64,000 bases of DNA from Liolophura sinensis (taxonomy: Eukaryota; Mollusca; Polyplacophora; Chitonida; Chitonidae): positions 10,839,385 through 10,903,384 of the forward strand of contig NC_088295.1 in assembly GCF_032854445.1 (NCBI RefSeq). Direction: 5' to 3'. Below, in pieces: positions 12,241-24,078 of this stretch (within the stretch, counting starts at the first letter, position 1; every line of letters starts with the position of its first letter). A model generated the notes under the pieces. It ran no database searches and was not told the DNA's origin. It saw only the letters and a list, made by a program, of their open reading frames with translations. The position numbers and the translations under genes were made by a program.

Positions 12241-12735
12241 TAGCGTTCATCACTCACAACAAGCGATTGGCGGTGAATGAAGTATTGTTGGAAGATTGGG
12301 TGCCCGTTGTGACAAATAAAGACGAAATAATGTGCACGAGGGATACAACAGTTTCCTGTCCGACAAAAAGGTCTGTGTGTGGCGGCGTTACGTCTCCTGT
12401 CAAAATTCTTCGCGATATCGGGGCATCACAATCTCTTATGCTGGAGGAAAAACTACCCAGGAGCTTCTCAGGATCAAATTGTCAGGCATTAATACAGGAA
12501 ATAGATAGAACATTTCTACCAATACCGTTACAGAAAGTACATGTAAAATCTGATTTGGTGAGTGGAGCTGTGAGAGTGGGAATTGTGAAGGCTTTACCAA
12601 TTGAGGGAGTTTCATTTCTGCTTCACTCGATTTAGCAGGTGAAAAAGTTTGAGCCAATCCACATGTTTCCAGCTTGCCAGTTGACATACCTGAAACTTAA
12701 CGTTTACAGGACGAACACCCAGGTATTTTCCGCTC
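12241..12735 (+). pseudogene. Retroelement aspartic protease, inactive
   Basis: It continues in the frame of 11964-12632 directly after the CCHC knuckle. The protease signature reads ILRDIGASQSLM (about 12400-12440), so the catalytic D-T-G triad has Ile in place of Thr. A LPLQKVHVKSDLVSGAV-type segment (LQKVHVKSDLVSGAV at 12525-12570) follows. A frameshift near 12610 leads to DLAGEKV and then a stop. Downstream QDEHPGIFRSCVITRAQ (about 12708-12757) leads straight into the integrase linker, with no RT between. Confidence 0.75.
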
Positions 12736-13702
12736 GTGTGTGATTACCAGAGCCCAGAAAAAACAAATGGACTCTGTAGACATTGGGAAGGCTGTGGGGA
12801 TAATACTGGCAGAGACGTTCTTTAAAAAGTTGGATAACGATGCGGAAAACGGTAGCGGTATATTATCAAGATCTGCCATTATCGCCGAACAGCGCACTGA
12901 TCCGGAGCGAAATAAGGAAGATCCTCGATGGATGAAATCGGACAGGATCCGGGGAATATTATCTGGATGGTGATCTATTGATGCGCATATGGAAGCAATC
13001 ACCAGCCGATGAGGAGTGGACAGTTACTCATCAATTGCTTTTGCCTCCATCACACCGACAAGACATGTTGCGAATGGCCCATGAAATTCCATGGGTAGAC
13101 ATCAGGGCATCAGGAAAACAAAAGCAAAGATTGGTTGTCATTTTGACTGGCCCAAACTTGATCATGACATCGTGAATTTTTGCAAAACTTGTCACACCTG
13201 CCAAATGAACGGAAAGGCCCGGCCGAGCATAAAGCCGGCTCCACTTATACCCATTACGGCCGTTGAAGAGCCATTCAGCCGAGTTTTAATAGATTGCGTT
13301 GGGCCGTTACCTAGAACCAAATCAGGTTACAAATATCTGCTGACCATTATGGATGTAACCAGCAGATTTCCAGAGGCAATACCACTCAAATAGATTACCA
13401 CGCCACAAGTTGTAGATGCCTTAATCCAGTTCTTCTCGAGATATGGCTTACCCAAGGAACTGTAAACGGGCCAGGGTTCACATTTCATGTCAGGTAACTT
13501 ACAAGAAGTCATGCAGTATCAGTAGAACAGTTCAAGTCCACTGCTTACCATCCGCGGTTTCAGGGAGCCTTGGAAAGGTACCATCAAACCCTCAAGAATG
13601 CTCTACGAACCTATTGTCTTGAATACCCGGAAGACTGGGACAAGGGCATTCCCTTCGTGCTCTTCGTACCAGAGACGCTTCATATGCATCTACCGGCTTC
13701 CA
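12736..13702 (+). pseudogene. Retroelement linker and integrase, truncated
   Basis: The linker (12740-12970) begins VITRAQKKQ and includes ILSRSAIIAEQRTDPE. The H2C2 zinc module (about 13030-13210) is split over two frames and includes LPPSHRQDMLRMAHEIP and CKTCHTCQMNGKARP. The core has the first DDE aspartate in VLIDCVGPLPRTKSGY. A stop follows at 13391-13393, then ITTPQVVDALIQFFSRYGLP and a second DDE position changed to Gly (TGQGSHF near 13466). The catalytic Glu lies in GALERYHQTLK. The frame breaks again near 13665 and ends at ASTGF, fused to LTR sequence. This integrase would be dead even without the truncation. Confidence 0.8.
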
Positions 13703-14323
13703 AGACGAGTCAGTCCGCGTAAATATAGAATCCAAGGTTAAGATGATTTCAACAATGTACAGATGATTGTCCGATCAATGGTTTATTCCTCAACTGCAGT
13801 TGCGTCCGTGATGCCGAGCTGTCGATATATGCTTCAATCATCAGAAATATATACAATGTCACTTTCAGGGTAAACTGGGATGAAATGTACGTAATCGCAC
13901 AAAGAGAGGATGAGTGATACCGTCTCAAAAATAGCATGTGGCGAAACACAAGCTCACAAAGTTCTCTGTACAGAAAATGGAGTACAAATGTCAAATGGCG
14001 ACAAAGCCGATATCTTCCCAACCCAACAAAATCCTTCACAATGTATGGCAGTAAATATGATTGCTTTCAAGTGGACTTGATGGCATAACTGAGAGCCCCA
14101 TAACTCCGTCGCTCACATTTATAGATTAATGTAAAGAAAGTTCTGGATGGTTTGATCTTAAACATGTTTACATCACCGATACCCATTTCCAGATTGTACA
14201 CTCTTTTTACCATGACACTAAACTCATAAGCACCGAAGCCTCGAGAACGCTTGACTGAATGACAGTGCAGGCTATAACGTATACAAAAATATAATACAAT
14301 GTTGTAAGACGGGGTTCGTAACA
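13694..14323 (-). repeat. Partial 5' LTR of the outer element
   Basis: It aligns with 6231-6868 and with the right two thirds of 24079-25075, and ends ...GGTTCGTAACA at 14323. The first roughly 287 bases of the LTR (plus orientation), equivalent to 5944-6230, are missing. Duplicated flanking sequence resumes at 14324, so this LTR marks the right border of the outer insertion. It differs at many positions from the 3' LTR at 5944-6868, so the insertion is old. Confidence 0.8.
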
Positions 14324-14632
14324 ACAAGAAATCTAAAAATTTTGAAATGAAGGGTCGTCCAAACAAAATACTCGCGGTATTTTTCGAAACACTAATACAG
14401 TCTTGCTCTCACGGACTTACTCATATTTTCCTCAGATTAACAGCTGATATATGAACAACGAATTCGTAGCTAAACGCAAAACGTACTGCTTCGCATTTTT
14501 ATGCCCCCAAACACATTTGGTTGCTCGTTGACATTTGTCATATTTATTCAGTGATTTGGCTGGTATTCAACTATATTTACATTTAAACAAGGTCAATCAG
14601 GCGAATCTCCTACCATATAAAGGACATAGTCA

Positions 14633-14716
14633 GAGCTGGATTTGAACATATAAACTCAGTAGTGAAAGGCAAGTTGTGTGAGCTGAGGCATTCTACACCT
14701 CTTAGCCAGCTAGGGC
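14633..14716 (-). repeat. tRNA-like sequence in duplication copy 1
   Basis: The minus strand reads TAGCTGGCTAAGAGG, resembling an A box, and GTTCAAATCCAGCTC, resembling a B box. The spacing is right for a tRNA-derived head. The cloverleaf is not convincing and the same sequence sits at 22432-22515, so it is more likely the head of an old tRNA-derived SINE than an active tRNA gene. Confidence 0.4.
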
Positions 14717-15486
14717 GTTTATAACGACCTGAATCCGTCTCAGTTTTTTACTTTATACCTTTTTTAGTTCGTGGTTTGTGTATAACGTTGTTTACGACAT
14801 ATTAGATATTATTGTCCCGGAACGTCCATTTTGGTTGACGACTAATTATATCTGTTTAACATCTGTTTTTTACGCCTAGATTTTGATGATTTTCATGGCA
14901 AACTGATAAGACGTGTACATGACAAGAGAGCAATGGTCCGTTTGACCCATACCTCGTTGGCGAGAAATTTTGTGTTCCGTGTTTGTCCTCGTTTCATGTG
15001 TTTTGTTTAAACACAGAAATAGTTTTCGGGATTTAATTTCACATCGCGAAATTTTGATTCAGAGCCTTGAGTTAACAACTGTTTTGTTTAAAACCGTGAA
15101 GCTAACTACAATTGCTTTTAGGTATTTGACATTTCTCATTATGTATGTCCTGTAATGGCGGCATTCTTGTTTTCAGGTTTACTTCATTTACTGTTGACCT
15201 TTACCGTGACCCCCGAGTACTCATCATCTCATAAGGACGTAGTAATTATATGATTCACTTTGGCTCGTCATCGTCTACTTTTTTTTCCAGCATAGAGGCG
15301 TTGGACAAATAAAATTTGTTCTGATGAATCTGAACCATATGGTATCGAAATATTCTTTTCATCGTTCTTACCGTGAAAATCTACATTATTATTATTATAG
15401 TTTGAGGTGGTCATATGCCGTAATGGCGTTGTACCTTGACGTGATCAGATACCTTAATGAGATTTTTTCTTTAGGTCACCGGACGT

Positions 15487-15592
15487 CTTGATGGACAGTT
15501 TTACCTTGAAGTTATCCCAGGCCTTGATGGACAGTTTTACCTTGAAGTTATCCCAGGCCTTGATGGACAGTTTTACCTTGAAGTTACGAAAT
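15487..15592. repeat. 36-bp minisatellite, three units
   Basis: Units start at 15487, 15523 and 15559, the last slightly changed. A related but rearranged array lies in copy 2 at 22979-23142. Confidence 0.9.
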
Positions 15593-18500
15593 GCCTTGTT
15601 GGTCAAGTTTGTCGTGGATTGTGTGGTAACAATAGATTTGTTTGCAATCTTCCTGTTGAATTTGGAGACATTACCTTTTTTCACGCTAACCAAACAAAAG
15701 TTTTATTAATACAAAAAAGTGAAATATTTTACTCCAAATATGTAATATATTTGTAACCTGTCTTTGCTTTTGAGTATATTATTCGAAGAAGAATTAGAAA
15801 CAAGCCTTCTTCTGGTGTTGACGTAGTCACGTCAGGCAGATCACTAATGAGTAATACTCTCTGAAGGTAGATCAGCATGTCGATGGATTCATTGCTGGCC
15901 GTTGTTGTCCTCTCCAAGCATCCAGGGTACTTCCAGCTAATACATATGAGTGCTTCACCTGTAAGGCGATCAGCCAGGTATCGTCATTAAGGACATCTAA
16001 TCGCTACTGTGTAGACATCCCTAATACCGGGCTTTAGTCGTATAGTCCCTCAATGCAAGACGCCAAACAGTAATACATAGGGGAAAAAGGGAGCGAAGTG
16101 ACTATTTTCTTATGTGCTGAACTATTTTCCTATGCATGTACTGAACAGCATTTGCCGGTACACAGAGAATAATGGTGTTTGATTAGTAGATTTTGAGTTC
16201 GCGTCGATTGTTGTGTTTTTCAGGGTTTTTATACCAAAAGACACTAGTAGCCAGTTCGGTAAAGTATTTCTGAACTTTCACACAACATCTTCAAAGCTAA
16301 ATTTGTACAATCTTTTTTAAGTAAAATTTAAAGACAGTAGCCATATTCTCTCCAAGAAATAATTTGTTTATGCTGATCATACTATTCTTTTCTCTATTGG
16401 ATCTTTTGAAAGGCTAACTCCGCGGTTTTATTTCTATTGTACAGGGTTATAATAATATTAAGTAGAGTGTTATTCTTGTAAATTACAGTGTCAGAAAAAG
16501 TTGACATTTTCGAAACAAACACCAACATTTTCCAATGGTACCTAAAGGGCATATTGCAGTTGTGCATGTAGGTCTGTTTATCACACCAAATATATAACAA
16601 GTACCAAATGTTTAAAATGTCAAAATAAAATGTATCTTAGTCGCGCATCAATTACAATTTGTGACATTTAATGCTAAATGGAATATAAGATGAGACAACC
16701 GTAAAAACTAGTCCATTAGAGTTGCAAATCGGTGGAGAATATTCTTATTACGTTTAATCTTCCGCTAAGCTCGGTGTGACGACAAGAGGTCTATTCAGAG
16801 TACAACTACTGAAAAAAACGAGTAAATGTGAGGCAACAATGACACAAATATTTAGTTTCTGTTCACATATAACCCGATTGTCTTGAGACTTAATACCAGA
16901 TTTAACTTCAAGCCAAGTCTTCGGTTTTATACTCAGCCTAAAAGAAATAGGGTAACAGTATACTAAGTACAAACTAAATCTGCTGCTATTATACTTTAGA
17001 CTGTTATGTCTATTACACACGGAATAGACCTAGCTATCTGATTATCCCGAACTCCCTGCTAATTTAGTTCTGTTTTCCTGGAACGCTGCTGGTAAACTCG
17101 AGTGGTGACAACTGCCATAAAAGTGAATGTTGACGAGAAACATATCAGACAAACAGCCGTGTTAGTGTGTGTTTTCTTTCCTCGCGGGATTTTAAAATGT
17201 AAAAAGGAAAACAGAAAGACGATAAGGTGTCGTAAGAAACACATTTAACATCTCCTTTGTTTTCTCTTCCTGTCGGTCAAACCTTGGCGTTTGACGAATG
17301 TGCCCCAAGCCCACACGCCATGCTGATAATCTACGGCTGGAGAATGAAGAAACTACACCACATATACACGAACCCGTTAGCCGAACACCGATAACACAGT
17401 GAGGACGCCAACTGTAACGTGGACAAGACAACGTTAAGGTGGCATTAGTCAATTATTTATCAGTCCTATACCCATCATATAAAGATTGATTTTCATATAT
17501 ATGTTGTCAAAGGCTTCATAGTTTACAGACGGATGCCAGTGTTAAGCTCTGGGTCAATAATGCCACGTACTATCCCTACAGTGAGCCATAAAACCCACTT
17601 GTGCGAGTAAAAACTTAACAAGCAATGTAGTTTGGAATCTGATATTTTGATACAGGAAAGAAGACTCTGTTGTGCAGAGAACTAGAACAAACTTTCTTAA
17701 TACAGCACCTTGAAGTTGACATCACATCGTTTCTTACACTTACAGCTGTCATCGAAACGCTTAATCGAACGATTCGAGATTAAGTTGTTTTTCTACAGCA
17801 GCTCACTTTTCACACTGGTGAGCAAAGCAATTGGTTAGATGAGACATGTGAGATTAATTTGCCAAGATCTAATTTATGTCTAATCTGAATGAAACGACCG
17901 TTAATGTAGCTTTGAAATGGTCTTTTCAGACGACCTCAAACGACAAGTGTGAATGCCCTGAACTAACCATTTCAAGAACCTACATTTTCGTCGGTCGAAC
18001 AGATAATGTATATATTGTTTCAGACATTTGATTTGAACATGTTTTCCTTGCTGGGTGTCATGCCGACTGATGTATTTTAAGTACATATTTAAAGTAATAC
18101 CGAGCCATACATGTGAGCAACCAGCTAGCAGCTTTCCGCTTGGAAGCTTAAAAAATGAAACAGAGATTACACCATTTTAAGAAGACAGAAACAGTGATAA
18201 AACAGTTCAAGAAGAGTAAAACAGTTTCTGGTACACTGTTTTGAAATGAGCAAATCATCACCGTATATCTAGAAAATTGAGACTATAGCTAGGTAACTGG
18301 ACTGAGGCGAGCCAACACTCTGTGTGACCAGCTATGTCATGGGGTATTGGACCCAGTTTTGGCGCAACCGATCAAACTTTATGACGACTTTAAGAGGGTT
18401 CTTTATCCGTTTGTCCTTTCAGAACGTCAGCTTTATTTGTTTCCCTCATCACAATAAAACAGTAGCTTGCGTACAGATCCAGTTCAATAGTCTAGTTTAT

Positions 18501-19822
18501 TTGCGGCGTTCATGCTTTTCTGTAATTTGCAAGGCCATTCGAAGATAGTTGTCTTCCTAGTTTCAATTGTACTCTTGCTTTTTTCTTACAAACAGGGTGG
18601 AGATATACCTGCACATGCTTTTATTGCCGTTGATTATTATTTTCCCTTTTTGAATTCATTTAACATGGCCGAGTTTTGCAAAAGATCTCTCACTGAAAAA
18701 AATAGATGCCTTAATCTTGTGTTGAAGTCGAAAGTAGCATACCACGCCACCAGTCGTCCAGACCGAACATTCTATATAGCCCGCAGAAACTCAGTGTTTA
18801 CTGTTCTACCAAACAGGCGTTATGTGATCCTACACTTAGATGAATGATACTAGGATCCCGTATGACTTGGGTGCAAACTCCTAAGGTCTCGCCGTGGCGT
18901 GTCAAATTACCTAAACTACATTAGCAAATGTGCGATATTATTAAACGGCCGATCGATCGAGACGATCTGATATGTGTTTATCACCACCACAATTACCCCC
19001 GAGACATTTCGCCCTTTTAAAGTATAACGTTTTGATGACAGCCATGACAACATTAGACTAATAGACTATCCGATAACTCAAGGAGTCATTCTCCCTGAAT
19101 TAAGTTACTACAGCTAAAATAATACTCATCGGTGATAGTTGCTAAAATTCTATCCTTCAGCTGGATGATGATCAATTTGCCGAGATTGTTCACCGCACTG
19201 TTATTTTGCCATGAGTTTGTTACTGCCAAATAGGCTGACTTAAAGCTCAGACCCTTAAGCAGAAATCGGATATGAAATTTGTACGGTGAATTTTTTATAC
19301 TGATGAAAGCACTCTCACCTCTCACCCTATCTTTCTCCTGGAGAAAAGTAAGAAAAAAAAAAATAATACGCTTAAGGGAGAAAATTGCATATGTGGATTC
19401 GGCTGGTTCGTCTGCTTCTGAATTTTAAGTCACAGAGAATGCCTTGGTGCGTGTATTAAAACGGACCGAGATAAGCCATTGAGAAAACTTAGTGATGTAT
19501 CACAAAGTTAGTATAAGTAGTTATCATAAATCAAGTATAAAGTAGTTCAAAGCAGGGTTACCTTGTAAATCACCAGCCAGCGATTGATTAAACTATGTGT
19601 ACATACATTTTCCTATGCTGCATTATATGAGATGTGTGTTCAGGACTTCTTAATGCTACAGATTATCAGATAATGATTTCCCCGCGACAATTAAGACCGA
19701 GACTAGCTCTATACCCTGGTCACGGATACGATTCCTCAAGTGAACATACAAGTTTACCATCTAATAACAATAATGATGGGTGTGTTATCGCTTGCTATAT
19801 TTCCATGCATTTTATTATAGTG

Positions 19823-21124
19823 TAGTATACAGTCCTAAATTGGATCTGAACCTCGCGATAGTCATGGGACTCCGGTGTGATTTACCCTGTTTCCCACTAT
19901 TATATGAGCGGCCGCGGAGGTATAAGTAAAATTCTTTGTGATGCGAAAAGAACTCAAACGACAGGAGATATCTTTTAACTCTTGTATTGTACAAGGGTTG
20001 ACCGAGTAAGTCAATTTTTTCTTACAAAACTCAGATTTAGATGACTATAAACATTAGATTTAGATGACTATAATAAACATCAAAATTAAAGTGAAACAAA
20101 ATTTAACAACACAAAAATATTTTAGCGCCATTCAGTAGCTAGTAAACATTTAAAATTAATTTCATTTATATTTAAACATTAAACATCACAAGTAAGCCTA
20201 AAAGTCAGCACAGCCATTTACGCATTAAGAATTTCTTAAAACTCTGAAATATCCTTAAATTCACATAGCATACATACACAGTAAATGCTTGAATAAGCAT
20301 GCAACGTATAAGGTATTATCACCAAAATCGGTTACTCATTACTTACTTATTAACTCCCAAAACACAATTTCTTTAATGTCAGGCATCTAATTGCTGTTAA
20401 TATACATTAATGAACAGTCATCTATCAGAGTGAAAACGATCATCATATTCCATCTAAATCATTCAGCACGATGTAGACAGCATTCAATGCCCTAGGTGAT
20501 GTTTGTTTACAAGCATGAAGATGGTCTAGACCACAACAAGGTTGATAGGTTGGTCTCGTATTTCAAAATTTCTTAAACATTTAAACTTTAGGAACGTATT
20601 TTTCTAGTTTTTCGGCTCTATAAAAACCACTCCGAAACATTCGTAATAAATCTAATTAAATAAACATGACTAGATAGGGGTAACAAATATATTCAAATCT
20701 GTACACCCGACACAAAAATGGAGTGGTTGCCAAAATACGGTAATTTTCAAAGCCTAAAAAGTACCTGAATGACAATGCCATTAGAGAAAAATACGACAGT
20801 GTATCCACTCTATTTTACCCACATTGCAGCAGTGATACCATTTTACATCCGTATATGTCATAATTAGCTAAAACTGGATCTCCGTCACTAGTAAAACATG
20901 TCAAACTGGCTCCAAAGACACCTGTCCATATTCTTGGCTTACTCAAGCGGGAGTGAGCATCATGGGATCGGCTTGCTAAGCATCACGGGAGAAATACCAC
21001 GTGATTAGTTAGAAGCCAGTCTGATACACAAGTGTTACGCAGCATTTTGAGTACATCGTAAAACGGCAAAAAAATAAACTAAATCTGTCAAACCAACACA
21101 ACCATACCCAAATAAGGAACTGCA
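19823..21124. other. Spacer between duplication copies, no gene seen
   Basis: AT-rich sequence with short internal echoes (GATTTAGATGACTATAA twice at 20035-20075, scattered AAACATTTAAA). It has no match to either flank, no SINE and no ORF of note. Confidence 0.6.
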
Positions 21125-22431
21125 ACGAAATGTATGTTCTTTTGAGCAGAAAAGTTCATTATCTTTTACTGATTTACTGACATAAACTGATTCGTCACTC
21201 CGCTTCTAGCTGGTAAATAACGGTTAAGGAATTTGTAAAATGAAATCATACAAATTTCTTAATAAAGTAAATATGATGGAGTTATTGAGTACGTATGTAC
21301 GTATGCTTGTGGTTTTAGACTTCAGTCATTAAAACGGTTATTTGTGAAAACGTGTGAAATATTTTTTCCCCGCAAACCCATTTCCGTTAACATTAGATCA
21401 ATGGAAAACGTCTTCTTAGATATTGCTAACTCCCGTATGCTGTGTACTTAACTTTTACACCACTACACTTCTAAATCACCTTTAAACAGTGTCAAAGCTA
21501 ACAGATTTACAACAACAGATACTCAAGTTACATTATTGCCTTACAATTCAGCTTGAAGGTAAAAACTAAATTGTCCATTTTTCCACCTAAGCCCTGGCCA
21601 GGCCGCCTGATATATAGTTGAAACTAAAATGAAACCCTGAAAATTGCGCATACTAAGATAGACTGAAACTTGTCTCTGACACACAGAGCTCTGCTTGCTG
21701 TTATGTGATTTTGGTGTTCTGGTCTCTTGAGCAATAATGGTCTGTATAAATGATTGATATATAGCCTTTGTTCAGCTGGTTGCCGTTCAGTCCAGAATTG
21801 AGCATAGTACGTCATGAAAACCATGGTGCTCCGCTGGTAGATCGAGTGCATGGATGGGTGCATGGGGTTTCTCACTATTACAGCCAGCAGCGAATAAGAA
21901 GGAACCATAAACAACAGGCTCGGCATTGTTTATATAAGACGCACCATGTATCATTTATTTTGAGATATTAACGTGAACCATAGCAAATGCCAAAAGAGCC
22001 AAAGTGGTGATGTTTAGCAGCGCGTCTAGGACGTCTGAAACAAGTCAACATTTAACTTTCCGCAAAGTTTCACTTACAAACGTCCAGTGATATTTTTAAA
22101 AAGTTCACAAACAAGCTAAAAATTTGGAAATAAAGGGTCGTCCAAACAAAATACTCGTAGTATTATTCGAAACACTAATACAGTCTCGCTTCAAGGCCCC
22201 ACACATACCTTCCTCTGCGAGATTAACTGTGGATACACGAAGAAAGCATTCATAACTAAACGCTAACACGTTTTTCACATTTTTATGTCCTCAGTTCATT
22301 TAGTTGCTCGTTGACATTTGTCATATTTATTCAGTAATTTGGGTGGTGTTCAACTATATTTTAGTTAGCTTAATGGTAATTAAGCGAATCTTAAATATAG
22401 TCAGAAGGATATAATATTAAGGATATAGTCA

Positions 22432-22515
22432 GAGCTGGATTTGAACATATAAACTCATTAGTGAAAGGCAAGTTGTATGAGCTGAGGCAGTTTGGACCTC
22501 TTAGGTAGATAGGGC
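22432..22515 (-). repeat. tRNA-like sequence in duplication copy 2
   Basis: Duplicate of 14633-14716, with the B-box-like GTTCAAATCC retained and the A-box-like region more diverged. This supports decay rather than maintenance as a tRNA gene. Confidence 0.35.
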
Positions 22516-22978
22516 CTTTATAACGACCTGAATCCGTCTCAGTTTCTTACTTTGTACCTTTTTTTGTTCGTGATTTGTGTATAACGTTGTTTTCGACATA
22601 TTAGATATTATTGCCCCGGAACGTCCATTTTGGTTGAGGGGCTAATTATATCTGTTTAACATCTGTTTCTACGCCTAGATTTTGATGATTTTCATGGCAA
22701 ACTTATAAAACGTGTATATATGTATTACACCAGAACAATGGTCCGTCTGATCAAGCGTCATTTAGCGAGAAATTGTCTTCTATGTTTTGTCTTTACTACG
22801 GTACCTAGTTTCTGGCGTTTTGCTTGAGCACAGAAAGTTTTCGGGATTTAACTTTACATATTTTGTTTCAAAAATGTAACCATCTACCTCATTGTTATTG
22901 ATTTGAGGTGATACGATGGCATGATGGCATTATATCTTGACGTGATCAGATACTTTGATGAGCTTTTTGTTTCCCGAG

Positions 22979-23142
22979 GTCACCAGGTGCTTTGATGGTT
23001 TTATCTGGAGGTCACCAGATGCCCTGATAGTGTTATCTTGAGGTCACCAGATGCCTTGATGGACAGTTTTATCCTGATGTTATCAGATGCTTTGATGGAC
23101 AGTTTTATCCTGATGTTATCAGATGCTTTGATGGACAGTTGT
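22979..23142. repeat. Diverged minisatellite in copy 2
   Basis: A series of CCAGATGC or CAGATGCT units carrying TTGATGGACAGTTTTATC and GATGTTATC, about 36-39 bp each. It is the counterpart of 15487-15592, but with different unit number and sequence. Confidence 0.8.
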
Positions 23143-24078
23143 TACAAGCCTTGACGGCTCTTGATATGATCAAGTACCATGATGGTCAGGTTTGTCGTGG
23201 ATTGTGTGGTAACAACAGATTTGTTTCCAAACTTCCCGTTGAATTTGGAGACAATACTTTTTTCACGCTAACCAAACAAAGGTTTATTAATAGAAAAAAG
23301 TGAAATATTTTTTTTAACAGAACCCTAAATGTGTGATAACCCGTCTTTGCATTTGAGGATTTGATTCTAGGGAGAATCCGACACGAGCGTTGTTCAGGGA
23401 GTGACGTAATCACATCAAGCAGGTCACTGATGAGTAATACTGTCTGAAGGTGGATCAGCATGTCGATGGATTCATTGCTGGCCGTTGTTGTCCTCTCCAC
23501 GCATCCAGGGTACTTCCAGCTAATACATATGAGTGCTTCACCTGTAAGGCGTCAGCTAGGTATCGTCATTAAGGAGATCTAATCGCTACTGTGTAGACCC
23601 AATTCCGGGCTTAAATCATATAATTCCTCAATGCCAGACATTGACATAGTGGAGAAAAGGGAGCGAAGTAGACGGTAATTGCGGCGGCATGTCCATCGAC
23701 TGTTGTCCTGTGTGAATGGAAATGGACGGGTGTGGGACAGCAGTCATATCCCTGTGATCTTATTGGATAAATGCTGACTATTTTCTTATGTGCTGAACTA
23801 TTTTCCTATGCATGTACTGAACAGCATTTGCCGGTACACAGAGAATAATGGTGTTTGATTAGTAGATTTTGAGTTCGCGTCGATTGTTGTGTTTTTCAGG
23901 TTTTTATACCAAAAGAAACTAATAGCCAGTTCGGTAAAGTATTTCTGAACTTCCACGCAACATCTTCAAAGCTAAATGTTTTTAAAGAATCTTTTTTAAA
24001 GAAACTCAACAGCCATAATTCTTCCAAGCGATAATTTGGTTGTGTTGGGGCCAAATATGCGCTTTTAATAATAGCATG

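Larger units (their letters stand above)
10236..13702 (+). mobile_element. Inner Gmr1-like element, 3'-truncated, nested
   Basis: Plus-strand order: LTR-like sequence with TATA box and polyadenylation signal, gag, a CCHC knuckle, protease, linker with a VITRAQ motif, H2C2 integrase zinc module and most of the integrase core. RT, RNase H and the 3' LTR are missing. The integrase frame stops abruptly where the partial LTR of the outer element begins. The two share the bases CGGCTTCCA at 13694-13702, so the junction looks like a microhomology deletion. It has the same family architecture as the outer element but opposite orientation. The left boundary is approximate. Confidence 0.7.
5944..14323 (-). 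mobile_element. Outer Ty3/gypsy-type element (Gmr1-like), decayed
   Basis: Read on the minus strand it contains: a partial 5' LTR (14323 to 13694), an oppositely oriented second element (13702 to about 10236), its own gag, protease, integrase part, reverse transcriptase part and RNase H (10150 to 7017), a polypurine tract (6880-6869) and the 3' LTR (6868 to 5944). LTR ends are TGTTA...TTACA. Its outer borders coincide with breaks in the segmental duplication, and copy 2 shows an unoccupied site at about 22110/22111. The pol order (protease, integrase, RT, RNase H) is copia-like, although the sequences resemble Ty3/gypsy; this combination is known for Gmr1-type elements. No intact reading frame remains, so it cannot move by itself. 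Confidence 0.8.
4505..19822 (+). repeat. Tandem segmental duplication, copy 1
   Basis: It is collinear with 21125-29133. Matching landmarks include 4610-4680 with 21230-21300, 5190-5300 with 21600-21710, 5640-5700 with 21800-21860, 14330-14400 with 22112-22190, 15890-16020 with 23480-23610, and 17040-19820 with 26220-29130. Collinearity breaks at 5944 and resumes at 14324, exactly at LTR ends, so 5944-14323 is an insertion specific to this copy. Without it the unit is about 6.9 kb. The left part is clearly diverged while 17.0-19.8 kb is nearly identical between copies. No gene is recognised in the duplicated unit. Confidence 0.9.

Noticed and set aside
15454-15693. Repetitive minus-strand ORF with KVKLSIKAWDNF units
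   Set aside because: It is a translation of the 36-bp minisatellite, and the counterpart in copy 2 is not open.
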